DNA from: Kudoa neothunni
Lineage: Eukaryota > Cnidaria
Direction of reading: 5' to 3'
Length of the DNA: 64,000 nt
NCBI GenBank assembly: GCA_964304625.1
Contig: OZ199838.1
Coordinates: 12,772,001-12,836,000, forward strand
Shown: positions 37,151-49,433 of the stretch, piece after piece
Layout of the letters: each line of letters begins with the position of its first letter
How positions within the stretch are numbered: position 1 is the stretch's first letter
The notes under the pieces: model-generated
Databases searched by the model: none
The model's input: the letters and a program-made list of their open reading frames with translations, nothing else
What the model was told of the DNA's origin: nothing
Made by a program: the position numbers and the translations under genes

Positions 37151-37158
37151 CTTTAGAT

Positions 37159-37817
37159 TAGGGGTTCTCAACCATTTTTCTAATTACCCCCTCAGCCTGA
37201 CGAAAAATCACGAGTTATCCCTTAGCTTGGAAACCAAATTCATACTTACCTTAAGGTTTCATACGGGTTTAGTTATAGCAGAGGCTATTATGAGGATAAA
37301 TTCTGGTCCTAAAAGGCATATAAGCTTGCATAATGGCAATTTTTAGTCACATAAACTCTTACTCACAAGTTGTGTACAGATTTAATCTTTTTGACTTTGC
37401 CGAATTAAATTATTTTTTCCCCATCCTTTTACTCTTAGGAGCTAGAAATAATTATAAATAGTCAAAACTAATGACACTTGATTATTATTTACCATGAAAA
37501 TAGTCATTTAATAATAATAATAATTATTATTAGGCTACACCAATCAAAGATAAGATAAATAAGACATAAAACAAAGAGACTGATAGTAGTTTTATAAATA
37601 GCAGCTAAAACTTATTCCTAAAACCACTTCAAGAATGTTTTCCTAATTCTTATTGAGTTTAATAACGCTGAATAATATAATCCCTTAGAAATCCTGAAGG
37701 ACGTCACAAAACCACAATTCAAAAATCGCCATTATCTAATTTGGATATTACTTAATTTACCCCTATCGGTTAAATTTTCTCCCCAAGGGGTAATTTACTC
37801 CCTATTGAGAACCTCTG
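37159..37817. mobile_element. hAT-type MITE with a perfect 8-bp target duplication
   Basis: Left end TAGGGGTTCTCAACCATT, right end (other strand) CAGAGGTTCTCAATAGGG, both of the hAT type. The flanks are identical 8-mers, CTTTAGAT at 37151-37158 and 37818-37825. The element is 659 bp without coding capacity; an AT-rich palindrome (AATAATAATTATTATT) lies in its middle. The perfect duplication points to a fairly recent insertion. Confidence 0.85.
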
Positions 37818-37825
37818 CTTTAGAT

Positions 37826-40109
37826 CAATGATGCACAAAATTCTGGAGTCTCGGGCCAAATTATAACCTTCGAAAACTTCTGGGGCCCATAAAGTTTAAA
37901 ACTAAAGTTACATCTCATATTTTGGATAAATTTAAGAATTTTGAAACGCAATATTCAAATAAAGTCGAGATTGGATATTACGTGGGATTTTGGGACTAGC
38001 AAAAAACACGTAATAAAAAGCTTTTACACAATATCCAGTCTTATGTGTGCACGTCCCACTGTAAAATACGATTTTCTCGTGCATACGTTTAATGCTTATT
38101 TCTACAAACCAGCTTTTTTAAAACAAAAATAAAATTGAGATGAATTATAGGAATGTCGTAAAATTTTTTGACAAAATTAAACGATTTTTGTGTCGAAACC
38201 TTACCATTGATATTTTTTAAATTCTGTCCTTTATGTGATATAAATAAAACAATCCAGATAGATCTTCGTGAATTAAAACTTTCTTTAAAATGTTAACTAT
38301 ATTTTTTATATGTTTGATTAAAATGTTGACTTCTTTAATAATTGGTTCTATAATATCAGATGAACAATTTGTAGACAATAAGTTCTCATGATTTTGACCC
38401 TCACATGTTGCCGCATTATCATCGTCAAAAATCTATTCGCAATCTTCGACTTCATTTAAGTTAAATTAATTTGGTATACATAAAATTTTACTTTGAGAAC
38501 TGTTTCTGATTTGGGATATCTTTCTTAAATCTTCTTGTTCTATAAATTGCTTATAACTTTATTATTGCAGTATTATTTATTACCATCAAATATTTTTAAT
38601 TATCCAAACAATTAGAAATAATTTATAGTGTGATACTCCTTAGAATTTAGTTAATGACAAGATTGAGTTTGGCAATGTACATTTCTCGATGATGGAATCT
38701 TCACATAAAACCGTGTGCATGGTCATTGTACTTCTGTACCTATTTAATGCATTAAATGATGCATAAATTAATAGATTGTAAAATTTTAGTTGTATTTTTG
38801 TGAGGTAAAAAATTTAGATATTTAATAAAAATCAATATTTTTGGGGTAAACAGGATACTGATCAAACAAAATTAAAACCTTTCTGCTTTCATCTATCATC
38901 CTTTTGTTCAACTGTCTCATTATCTTCATCAATACACTACACATCATCCATGTGTTTTTCTTGAATATTATTCATGCGGGAGGTGTTTAAATCAATTAAA
39001 ACTGATGGAAGTTGATCCTTATTTAAAGAAGAATGACGTTAAACAATTAACACTTTTTTTGGATATTTTTTCCCTTATATTCGGACTTCGTCCTTTAAAA
39101 CATAACCAATGTTATGTAACTGCTCGTAAAAGAAGGGCAGTATCATCAATTTTTATGACGCCTTTAGGATTATATGCCCCAGCCAAATTAATGTTTTCAA
39201 CAGTCCATGAGTCTGCGATACTCGTATCTAAATTAGAAATCTAACACTATAACAATCATTCCCATAACATTCATTACAAATGATGTATTAAAGATAAAAT
39301 TATTTATTGCTGTATTTAAAAAGGTATAATTCGATGTAATTTGTACCATTTTATAGATATCCTTTGATTTTTAAACATAAATGTTTATAACAAAGGTGCA
39401 TCAACATTTATCAGCTTAGCGCAGAAATAGTTTTTTATCTATCGTCTTAATTTTATTGATTGATAATGCGATAATGCGCTAAAAAAATTACGATTTTTAT
39501 AATTTTGTGTTATTTAAATCGTATTTTGGAATTCAAATACTACGTAATAAATTTTAAGAAAATTATTTCTATTCGTTGGTGATATTCAAGTCACAAAAAA
39601 TTTGTTGTAGTCTGAAATATCATAAATGTAATTAATTTTGATTAACTTGATTATATTCATATTTATAACTTAGGCCACTTGTTTAAGTACGATATAATAT
39701 GTTGAATGTCATGTTTAAAATAACTATGAAATAATTCTATCAGAGTTATTGTTTAAATATTTCATATCTACTTAATGGGTAATATTAACTTTTCATAATT
39801 TCGGATAAGATAAAAATTTATTAAATATAAATCCGGTTATTTCAATTGTAACTTACAATAGTAAGTCATCACATAATTTCTGTATTTTAAAAAATTTATA
39901 ATTCCTTATTAAGTTAATCTAATTGGAAGCGTTTTTAAATTAACTTATATGCATACTTTTTTATTGTGCCAAAAATGTTAGAAAAGCCAACAATAAGTAT
40001 TTAAGTTCTCAAAAAACGCATAGTCAACAATGCGACCCTCCAAGTTTTTGTAATGCGCCAATGTGGCCCGCACACTCAAAAGTTGTGCCCACCAATGATT
40101 TACTGAATA
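37826..40109. other. Intergenic DNA with an unidentified protein-coding remnant
   Basis: Mostly featureless AT-rich DNA. On the minus strand, about 39250-39060, a stretch with two stops reads like old coding sequence: DTSIADSWTVENINLAGAYN, then KGVIKIDDTALLLRAV and CFKGRSPNIREKIS. The style suggests a dead gene or transposon, but I cannot assign a family. A 79-codon plus-strand frame at 39005-39244 is its antisense shadow. Confidence 0.3.
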
Positions 40110-40180
40110 GTCCCGACGGGGTTGGAACTCTCGAGCCATAGACTGTAGGCGATGATGCCATACCGCTCTATTGCTGATCA
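40110..40180 (-). repeat. tRNA-like SINE fragment
   Basis: On the minus strand: ATCAGCAATAGAGCGGTATG (A-box-like), then GAGAGTTCCAACCCCGTC (B-box-like, one mismatch to GTTCRANNCC) about 40 nt on. Surrounding DNA (39985-40190) is less AT-rich than its neighbours, suggesting a longer SINE body. Confidence 0.45.
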
Positions 40181-40199
40181 CGAATATTCTAACTTTGGT

Positions 40200-41242
40200 T
40201 AAATCCTTATAATTAGAGATCGTAGTTTCCGATTAAAATTGATTTTGGCCGTCGAATTTTGAAAATAATTTCGACGTTTATTTTCTAGGAAAATTAAAAA
40301 TCTTCCGAAAAACTTGAAATGGGTAGTAACCGGAGAGAAATTGATAGTTTTCTTGTTGAATAGATCGATATAGAGAAGGTGAAAAATGAATTTGCTTCTT
40401 AATATTGCAACGTGAAATTATCTCTACGACAAAATAGAATTTACGAGAAAATAAGAGCAAATAAACATCGTTAAAAAACGTTTTAAGACACTCCTCTGTT
40501 AGTTATTTTTGTAGAGGTGAGAAAAATTCGGGTTCTGTTATTGTTCTCGACATTATTCCGATATAGCTATTTGATAAGAAAAGTTTTTCGTGAGGAGTTT
40601 GTTTCAAATTTTTTTAATTTGATATGTGTAAACATGCGCGCACGCGTATTACGAAATCGACCAAAATAAATGCCGGAAACTGCAATCCCTGGGTATAATC
40701 AACTATTACACTAAATAGTGAAAAAATTGGCGAAACCACAAAATTAACGAATATTTTCAAAAAAATTATTTGTATCATTTGTGCATGTGCGTGAGTCGGT
40801 ATTGCAGGAATTTTTGGGATAAAGCAAAAGTTACGCAATATCGAGAGTTTACTGTACGCATTTTTAAGTGAATGCAAAAGATAAAGAATGGTTAAACTCT
40901 CAACCATATCAGTAATTTTGAATGAAAAAATAACAAAATTGTTATAACTGAGAAATAAAAATTAGCTTCAAACATTAGAGAATTCAATTTTAAATATCTC
41001 AGTTATTTTATAAGGTATTAGTTGCTGTTAGAATAGCCAGTAACATAATCCAAATAAATGAATCAAAACTTTAAGAAATTTAATTTTTTTTGTTTTACTG
41101 TTAGTAGACTCACGAATAAGTAATCACTATAGAATTATTTAGTTATTAAGAGTGGGTTATAGAAAACAAGATATAAAGAAAAAACTGCATTCAATAATGA
41201 AACGAAAAACTATGATCAATTATTAAAACATATAATAAAGCA
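40200..41242. other. Intergenic DNA with a possible pogo-type terminus
   Basis: No gene. Around 40833-40857, on the other strand, TACAGTAAACTCTCGATATTGCG without its first base would fit the terminus of a pogo/Tigger element with a TA target, but I could not find the opposite end. Confidence 0.35.
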
Positions 41243-42900
41243 TTAATCCTTCAAGCGTTTTTGTGGTCCAAACGGACCCCAAGCCTACTTTCACCTCAAT
41301 TCATTGCTCACTGAAAACGTTAAATTGGCTGGATCCAATCGTTATTCTTTTAAAAGTTTCTATATATTCATAATTTAACATTAAAATTAAGAATTTTTTG
41401 TTTGCTAGGATTTCATATCAAATACTTACACCATATGACGGATTATCATTGTTTAATCAACATTAATTATTTATTAAACACAAAACCACGCTAGTTAGTG
41501 ATAAATAAGTCTGTTACAATCGTTGTCTCGCACAGCGCGTATAAATTTAATAACACACCAAGCAGTTTTGGTGTCCATGAGAACCCCGCGTTTTTATTTC
41601 ACAAAAACATTTATCAAATTATAAAAAAATAAAATATTTTAATCTCGAAAGGTTACATCCATTAAAAATTGTGAAACATCAAAGTCTATGTTTCTGGCAT
41701 TGATCGAGAAATGCCGATTGTTGCCGCCCGCTAGAAATGGAAGAGTTATATGATGGTTTTTTAACAAGTTATGTTTCCGATTGCAGTGAAATTGAAGAAT
41801 GATTCTATTCATCTTGTGATAGTTCAAATGATTATGGCATCGCTAACACATATAGGGAAAAAACAAAGTGTTTTGGTCTTCGATTGTACCTTCAAATACA
41901 AAAATCGAGGAAGGAAACATTTTAAACAAACCTCTAGGTCTAACTGCATTCGCAGAATCCAGAATTTACAATTTACAGAACAGTTTTTATATTTTTTTGA
42001 TGATGAGTTTTTCAATGCTGTAATTATTCAAACTAATGAATTGGTGCTTTAATTACGGAAATAAATGGTAAAATCTGAATATAATGCAATATAAAGTATA
42101 TATGGGAATTCTTAAATATAAGTTGTCAATCTTGAAATCTAAATTGGAGTCTCTTAAGCAATTGTAGAGATTGAATAAAGGACATCATATACTTCATAGG
42201 ATCATGCTGCTTCATAGATTCATACAAATGAACAGAACTGTACACTTTGATGACTGCGAGACAAGAGTTTGCGATGAGAAATCGATAAGTTTTTCCCGGC
42301 AACTGAAGTTTTCAATAGGTGGAAAAGTAATTTGTCGATGTGTCTAATTCCCTCTGCTCATCTTACAATGGATGAAGAATTAGTTTTATTGAGAGGCGGA
42401 TGTTCCCTCCAAACTTGCGGTTTATGTCATTAAATTTTTTCTTTTAACTGACCCACATACCAAGTATACACGTAATATTTTCGTTTTTATTGGAAGAAAC
42501 AATGGCCAGATTATTAAATGTGTTGATGAAAAGGTTGTTTTAGAGCTCTCATCGCATTTAAAAAGGCCAACAGAAACATTTTTTACGATAATTTTTCCAC
42601 TTCGATTCCGTTGACAAACAAACTTCTTAACCTAGGTTTAACCCTTCTGGAAACTATCCGGCTTAATAAACAAGATATCTCACTAATTCCTAAAACCAAG
42701 TAATGGAGGGAGTTTTTGGTTCAGTTTTCCTAGAATGGACAAGACGTTCATTTAATTGGCTACGTTCTCAAACAATGTTAATTTATGCCATGATCAGACA
42801 AAAAATACCCAACTTATCTTCGATTATAACAAAACTAAGGGTGTGTGGATACGGTAGATAATATCCCGTCCACGACGAAAAAAGATGTACTTTATGAGCT
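41243..42900 (+). mobile_element. Decayed piggyBac transposon, family 2
   Basis: Left end: TTAA (41243-41246) then TCCTTCAAGCGTTTTTGTGG and a GTCC/GGAC palindrome (GGTCCAAACGGACC). Downstream, broken plus-strand coding sequence matches piggyBac transposase in order: near 42240 VHFDDCETRVCDEKSI (family: LHFVDNEKLADEDRL), near 42370 a start of the MDEELV segment, near 42410 PSKLAVYVIKF (family: PSKPAKYGIK), near 42480 FIGRNNGQIIKCVDEKVVLE (family: YTGKDNGQ...VGEKVVLDL), and near 42835 the TKGGVDTVDN region. Many stops and frame changes are present. The right end was not found, so 42900 is approximate. The 14377 element shares its terminus type. Confidence 0.75.
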
Positions 42901-43954
42901 CGATTCTCTGATATAAAAATAAAGAACAAATGTTACAATTGCTCCGAACATCATTGTAACTAACATTCGAGAATTATTTGTTACAAATTATATTTTTAGA
43001 CTTTTTAGCTTAATTAAGGAATATATTAATTATTTGATCATTAATTATTAATCCATACTTTATCATGAATGATTGACTTTTAGGTAAACTCGCGACGGTA
43101 GATATGCCTAATTCTTTTATGAATATCAGTTAGGTAATATTGTATTTTATATCATTTCAAAAAAATATTATAAAAAAATTATAAGAATTGATAAATCAGA
43201 ATCATGTTGTTACAAGTGAACATATGTATTTTCAGATATTCGAATTTTGAAAAATTCGAGTATCCTTTTAGTATCTAGATAATGCTGTGAAAAGATCATA
43301 TAGTAAATTAAAATATAATTTCATTAACATTTAAACATGTAAAATAATTTCCTTTTAGAAATTAGATAATTAAGTTTAATATATATGATTTTCTTTCTAT
43401 GGTTATTTTGTTTCGCTTTCAATATTTAATGGAAAATTAATTTCATCAAAAATTAGGATGAAATCATAATTTGAGTTGAGAGAAGTTTAAATAAAGTCGC
43501 ATAGCATAGATGCGGCGAACATACTTAACGAGAATTTGAACTTGTGAACTTAAGGTTGACGATCTATTGAACATACCAACCAAATTATTTCCTCGCTTTC
43601 AAACGAACATAGCGAAATACAGGATTCGGATTACTCGACTGCGAAGATTTACGTATTATAGTTGAAATAAACATTTAATACACCAGTATTGGCTTAATTA
43701 TAATAATTCTAAAGTTTTTCAATGTTGTTCGTAATATATGCTGCATGATATCTCAGGTTTGTCAATTTAATTTGAATTATGTTATTTCAAAATAATTAAT
43801 ATTGACTAAATGATATGATTATGTATTTTTTAAAAAATTTCACTGATAAACTTAGCTAAATAAACATTTGATTGGGATATAATCACATCAAAAGTATGAC
43901 TTAAACACTCGCATATTTCGTATGGGTGTGGTCCGCGCACGCATCATAACAAAT
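42901..43954. other. AT-rich intergenic DNA upstream of GOLGA7
   Basis: No gene or transposon end recognised. The GOLGA7 promoter should lie in its last part. Just before the start codon is a GC-richer patch (GGTGTGGTCCGCGCACGC, about 43925-43943). Confidence 0.35.
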
Positions 43955-44549
43955 ATGAACTCTTTCACAACTGAAGTATAAACACTGTAACATGATTGAT
44001 CAGTTAGATAACTTCCTATAGTATGGATCTACCACGGCCTTGAATTTCGAGCAAAACTTTGAAAGCTTTTACATTTTAAGAGATTATTCAGATGGTACGG
44101 GAGTAAAATTTCAAACCCGGTATCCTGAGATATTCGAAGGACAGGCAAGAAAATGATTGATTTTATTCTATTTATTTATTTATAGATAACTAAAGAAGAA
44201 TATGGGGTGGTTCTGTCAGAAATTAATCGATTATTTGCAGAAGTAGAAACATTTGGACCATCAGTTTACCTTAAAGGATGGTTATCTTGTTTGACGGGTT
44301 ACTTGGCTGATTTTTGTTTGCCAAATCCATACAATCGAGTATACATTGGTCTATTGTTATTCAACTAACAACAATTAGGCATTAAAGAAACTGGACAGAT
44401 TAGTTGAAGATCAAAATGTGTCCATTTTTCATCCTAGAGGACTACATTTGCACAATCCGATGGAAAAATCACTTCGACTTGTATAACCATTCCATTTTGC
44501 TTTTTCATAATATGTTTAGATTGAAATAAGCTCATTACAGAGGAACTGA
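43955..44549 (+). CDS. GOLGA7: Golgin subfamily A member 7 (palmitoyltransferase accessory subunit)
   Basis: Small Golgi protein that partners a DHHC palmitoyltransferase (DHHC9 in mammals, Erf2 in yeast) acting on Ras-type proteins. Five exons: 43955-43975, 44022-44144, 44186-44338, 44379-44480 and 44520-44549, all joined in phase 0; 142 residues (human 137). Introns are 46, 41, 40 and 39 nt. The second (44145-44185) starts GCAAG and ends AG, a GC-AG intron. Matches: LRDYSDGTGVKFQTRYPEIF (human [20 protein letters not shown]), ITKEEYGVVLSEINRLFAEV, YLKGWLSCLTGYLADFCL (human YLEGCLACLTAYTIFLCM), VEDQNVSIFHPRGLHLHNPM (human QEQNEKIYAPQGLLLTDP) and a terminal SLRLIEI. Of two neighbouring Cys reported as acylated in the human protein, the first is Trp here. 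The 21-nt first exon is the least certain part. The next gene begins 354 bp downstream on the same strand. Confidence 0.93.
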
Positions 44550-44903
44550 AGGCTGTTGATAATTGTATAAGGAAGATCAGGAATAAATAGCCTGAATTTT
44601 CATATTTATAAAAAAATATTTTGTATACTTTAGGATTTTTTACATTTCTTTGTTTATTCGTAATTATAAAGATAAAAGGGTTTTATTTATTTAATGAATA
44701 TTAGATTCATTTATGAGCCTATTTTAATGGGATGAAACGATAGGTGTTTGTGTATTTTGTAGTTTCTACCTATTTGAATTAGAGAGTAAAAATATTTTGC
44801 TATTGAAATAAAACAAGTATTTGGACAAATTCAATATATTATTCATGCCATGAATGAACCCGACATTTGATATCCAATATAAAACATATCTCTTGAAGTT
44901 CGA
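44550..44903. other. Spacer between GOLGA7 and the next gene
   Basis: 354 bp of AT-rich DNA containing the 3' end of GOLGA7 (AATAAA-type signals at several places) and presumably the promoter of the gene that starts at 44904. No repeat seen. Confidence 0.4.
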
Positions 44904-45951
44904 ATGCACCTGCAACTGTTTTTGATTGGGTTAGGTGTTTGGGTATTTAGTACGGATAGTAGCTGTCCATCTCTAACCAATCTTAAGTCAGTCAAATGCC
45001 CCAATAAAAATGATTGTAAAAGTATCTTGAATTGATTGAATAATCAAGTCAACCATTGTGCCTAAAATTATAGCTTTTGTTATGTATGCAGCCTTCAATG
45101 ATATAGAGTCGGGGCCATACACCAATCTAGATGACCCTATTTTATCGTTTTCCTACAATTCTGAAACCGATTTCTATCATATAGAAAATAACGAAAAGGA
45201 AAACCGCCTGTTTGATATTGGGAACTTAACTTTCACTCCAAGTGGTATAACTGGTACAATGATCAAACCTATAACTGAGTCTTATCGATATATTCTTAAA
45301 CAATTTCGGATTGATGAGGCGCAAGTAGACAATTTAATCTTTCAAAATTTATCCTATAAATTAGTGGACAAGACAACTGTGGAACCAAGTAAGCCGTGAA
45401 GTTCTTTCATTATTACGATACGTTACAAAAAGTATGTGTATATTTTCATAGATTCGTGGTTTAAACTCGATGAATAACTGGGTGAGTTTTTTGTATTTTT
45501 ATAATTTGTAAAACAACGACTTTTCACTTTTCGCTCGAACAATGCCTCAAATTTATTTTTAGATTTATCTTGGCTGACTGCAACAAGGGGTGGAAATGAA
45601 CCTATCGATTATCCTCTTTTAGATAACAAAAAAATGAGAGATTTTATCTCAAAAACGCTTGGAAGTATATACACGGTGGTGAATTATTATACGACTCTCA
45701 ATTTAGGCTATTCCATACATCAAATTATCGATACAAAGACTTGTAATATGCACGGTATTGTGGCACTTCTTACCAGTGGCCAACTCTATTATTCCACTGA
45801 TGTGAATAAAATCACCAGAGTGATGACTCCTAGAACCATGTCGCCCATCGTAAAAATAAACAAGATTGTTATTTCGGAGCGATTTACAATTGTTGACGAT
45901 ATCATTGATCTTATTGTAATTGATTTTTATGGATTAGCCTATTTAAGTTAG
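44904..45951 (+). CDS. Unrecognised secreted or lumenal protein
   Basis: Three exons: 44904-45021, 45074-45388 and 45563-45951, with introns of 52 and 174 nt, both phase 1; 273 residues. The start MHLQLFLIGLGVWVFSTDSS is a good signal peptide, followed by a Cys pair region (SSCPSLTNLKSVKCPNKNDC). The body is rich in beta-type patterns and Asn/Thr glycosylation sequons (IGNLTFTPSGITG, FQNLSYKL). The last exon has alternating hydrophobic stretches such as GIVALLTSGQLYYSTDVNKI and IVDDIIDLIVIDFYGLAYLS. No transmembrane helix is evident. I know no matching family. A propeller-type or lectin-type fold is only an impression. The second intron contains a frame that could be read as a further exon, but the phases do not fit it. 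Confidence 0.7.
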
Positions 45952-48556
45952 AATTTTTAGTACATTTTATCTTATGAAGATTTTATTGATAATTTCACCT
46001 TATCTATGTACATAGAGGAGGAATAAAGTAACAATGGATAGTAAGTAGAGAAGGAATCATTTTTAGATTATGTAATGGTTGATTTAAACAAATACTGTGA
46101 TGAAACCAATTTCTACATAAGTTTTTATCATAATAAATAACATGAAGGACTGCTGTGATTTAAAGTAAATTTCAGATAGCCCATAGTCCTTTTTGTGCTA
46201 AGGCAGCGCTTGTCAACATTAAAATCAGGCCAGTTTCCCTATAAAGTTTTGAACTCTTCTTGCCGACCTTATGTGTTGTCAAGCAATTTTTGCATTTAAT
46301 TTTCAAAGTCGGAAAAAATAACTGTAAGCCATTAGCTAACATAAAAATTGAGCGAAGACGATTTATTTTTAATAATTGAGTTTGTCGTTCATCATTTTGT
46401 GTTATTACGGAATTTTTTCCCTTGTGCTATAATATTTATTATTTATCATTACTATATAATCAATTTTTGTCTAAATTTCTGAATATAGTTTTTTTCATAT
46501 AATCTATTGTATTGGATTGTACAATACATTCATAATTAATTAAAATACTTCGTTTTGAAATAAAATAAATTTTATTGAAAGTATTACTGAAAAAATAATG
46601 TTATTTCGAAAAAATCGGAGATTTTATTCGCATTATTATTCCCAATATATTGAATAATTGAGCATTCCATTCAGCATCCATATCGAATCGTATTATAATC
46701 GATGTGCAGTGATATTTAACCTCTTCGTGTAGAAGGTCCATTTAAAATTTAAATTTGCTAGAGAAAAAATCACATCCCATGGAGCTATATTTTGAACATT
46801 TTTTAAAAGTCATGGTGGTTTTTATATATTTAAAAAAATGGAAAATAATTTTAGTAAATTAAGACATCAGAATATGCATTCAAAAATTTAAAATATCACC
46901 ATTTTAAACAATCTAATTTACTTTTATGCATAACGTATTATATAAAGTAAAAGATTATTAAAAAATAATTTTCTATTGGCTAAGATATTTATATGTATTG
47001 TTTAATAGTTGGCAAATTAATTTTAAAATGTTATACCGGGATTATTGTTGTATATTATCTAATAATAATTATTGTCGTTATTTTGAATTATGTCTACTTC
47101 GGGGGAAAATATATATACCAAACTTAATTTGCTGTACCTCTTTTTAAAAGCTTAAAATATTTTTAGAAATGGAATAATAATCTATTGTACATCTTTTTAA
47201 AGGCATTAGCTATCTGTAAATATGGAATAATTTTAGAAATGAGAATTTGACGTCAAATTTGGCGCGCATGCATAAAAAATTGACCGATGCAAACGAGCTG
47301 ATTATATTAAATCATTTTTTACAAATATGATAAAAAATAAATTCCGTGTGCATTTAAAGACAGGGTGAAATTTTTACGTGCTTATGATACGAAAATATTT
47401 TTATATAATTTTTATTTTCTTATGTAATTTGATGATAATGGCTGAAAAAAGTAATCTTAAGAATTTTCATTTTTGAATCGTTACAATTAACCGTTTTTAC
47501 GTAATACATTATCTTCAATGCGCCCAAAAAATTTCCGCATGAAAAGGTTAAATCATCGTAACCTAGACCACGTCTTACACCCAAAAATGGACCATAGTTA
47601 ATGTTTTCTACTATTTCGTAAACGATCTTTTCAATTGTGGTATATTTGAAATTATTTCTAGCTAAGTTATCGTTAGTTTTTGGTCTCATCCACATAATTC
47701 ATTCCTAAAATTTTCAATATATTAAGTTTATTGTAGCGTTTTTTAATTTGTTTTAACTTTTTTTCACAATATTACTTCCAAATAATTGTGCTACTTTCTA
47801 TTTTTACTTTATCCTTAAGATGGTCGCTACAAAATTGAGGTCAAATGTTTCACAGTGAAGCACTAGGCAGATTTTCGTCCTGGTTTTAAAAACACCAATT
47901 ATTTGGGATTTTTCAATGAATGCCAACTATTTATGCCTTTATGGTAACTTATAAATTATAGGTTATAATTTAATGTAAATAGTAAAAACGTAAACATTAT
48001 GGTCAATATTACACAAATGACGCAAATTAACGACCAATGCATTGAATCGCTTCAAATATATTTTTTACACCACATTTGTTTAAACTATTTCAAATCCCGG
48101 CGGAATTATTTCTCAACATAACGTAAAATAACTCCAGGAGTCTCTATATCGGGTTGTTATTTTTAAAAAGAAACAAGTGAAATAGCCTTCAACCACTGAA
48201 ATAATACTGTAGTAGTGTTATAGTATATAGTAATATTGTATTAGTGTGAGTTATTATGAAAAAAGGAAAATAGGAACTAGATATTAATTTTATTTACCAA
48301 AGAAATAAATTGTAAGGTGAAATGACGTGCTAGTATTAAGTTTTAGTGGTTATTTTTATAGAAGTTCTCTTTTTGTAATTTTTTCGATCACATTTATAAA
48401 GAGACTATATATGGGTAGAAATTCAACATAAAACTTACCAAAGAAATAAAATAAAATAATTATTGATATTTAGGCGATAATATTAAATAGATTAGTTTAG
48501 AATAGTTAATTGCTTTTCGTCGACTTTTCCGCTTTATACGGGGGCTGTTGAGATTG
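45952..48556. other. Long intergenic region
   Basis: No supported gene. A 91-codon minus-strand frame (47420-47695) contains YEIVENINYGPFLGVRRGLG, which looks protein-like but matches nothing I know and has no clear partner exon. The remainder is AT-rich without transposon ends that I could recognise. Confidence 0.35.
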
Positions 48557-49433
48557 TTAATCTGACGACTTCATCGTACGGTAACAGGCGTAGCAGTTTA
48601 TAATAAACTAAGAATGGGCACATGAAATACAAATGTTCAATGCAATAAATATTTACCAATATTGCGAAAATTGCTCCAGTCAAACCAAGTACCGCAGGAT
48701 AGTATTTACCGAGTTTGTATTTTAATTTCTCAGCACAACCATCTTTGAATAGTGTGGGACTACTCTCAATACATTTTTCAGTCTCATTAGCACAGCAACT
48801 CAAAGGTAATGTTCCATTGTAAAAGCTATAATCAACATCTCCACAGCATTTGAACTATTGTTTTAATTTGAAAGAAAAACACAAAGAGATATAAGCATTA
48901 TACTTTAGTTTGGATAATTTCGACTATCTTTTGAGTTTCGACGCTTTCAGAATATTTACTAAAGTATCCGTTGATACATATTTCTGTTGCATTCATCACC
49001 TATAAAAGATTAGTCATCTTAGTTTGGAATTTTATTAGAGATGTTACTTTAGGTTTTGTCACTCCCGCATAAACTAGTACTCCACCGACGCCGAGAACAA
49101 CCACGAAAGTAAGTCCAACCATTACAATGCTACATGCACCGGGGTTATTAATACATTGGATTCCCATATTGACCACAGTCAGAACCACAATCACAACCCC
49201 CACAATGATGGCGAGTATTCCAATAGATATATTCAAATATTCATGGCAAATGTTTCCGAAGTAGTACTGCGAAAAACCACCAATAATGGTCAAAACCACT
49301 CCAACCAACTACAAAAATCAAATGATTGAAAGAAACGGTTTGACCCTGTTAATGCAACTCAACAACCGGGGAAATCATTAAATACCAATGGTATAACGCT
49401 GATAAGTCCAACTACACACGCTCCAAAACCCAT
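48557..49433 (-). CDS. Tetraspanin
   Basis: Four-helix membrane protein organising surface microdomains. Five exons: 49433-49386, 49308-49048, 48999-48904, 48854-48657 and 48607-48557, all in phase 0, introns 77, 48, 49 and 49 nt; 217 residues. Helix 1 spans exons 1-2 (GACVVGLISVIPLLVGVVLT). Helix 2 is ISIGILAIIVGVVIVVLTVV and helix 3 is CSIVMVGLTFVVVLGVGGVL. The large extracellular loop has the family hallmark CCG (FKCCGDVDYSFY), then SCC, EKC and KDGC, a full disulfide set. Helix 4 is VLGLTGAIFAILFIINCYAC, followed by a short tail YRTMKSSD with nearby Cys residues suited to palmitoylation. The loop is somewhat short. Which tetraspanin subfamily is not clear. Confidence 0.92.

Noticed and set aside
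45450-45490. Additional exon inside the second intron of the secreted-protein gene
   Set aside because: An AG...GT-bounded piece exists (IRGLNSMNNW), but its phases do not match either neighbour, whereas direct splicing is in phase.
47420-47695. 91-codon minus-strand frame
   Set aside because: No recognisable domain or flanking exons; mentioned only under the intergenic entry.
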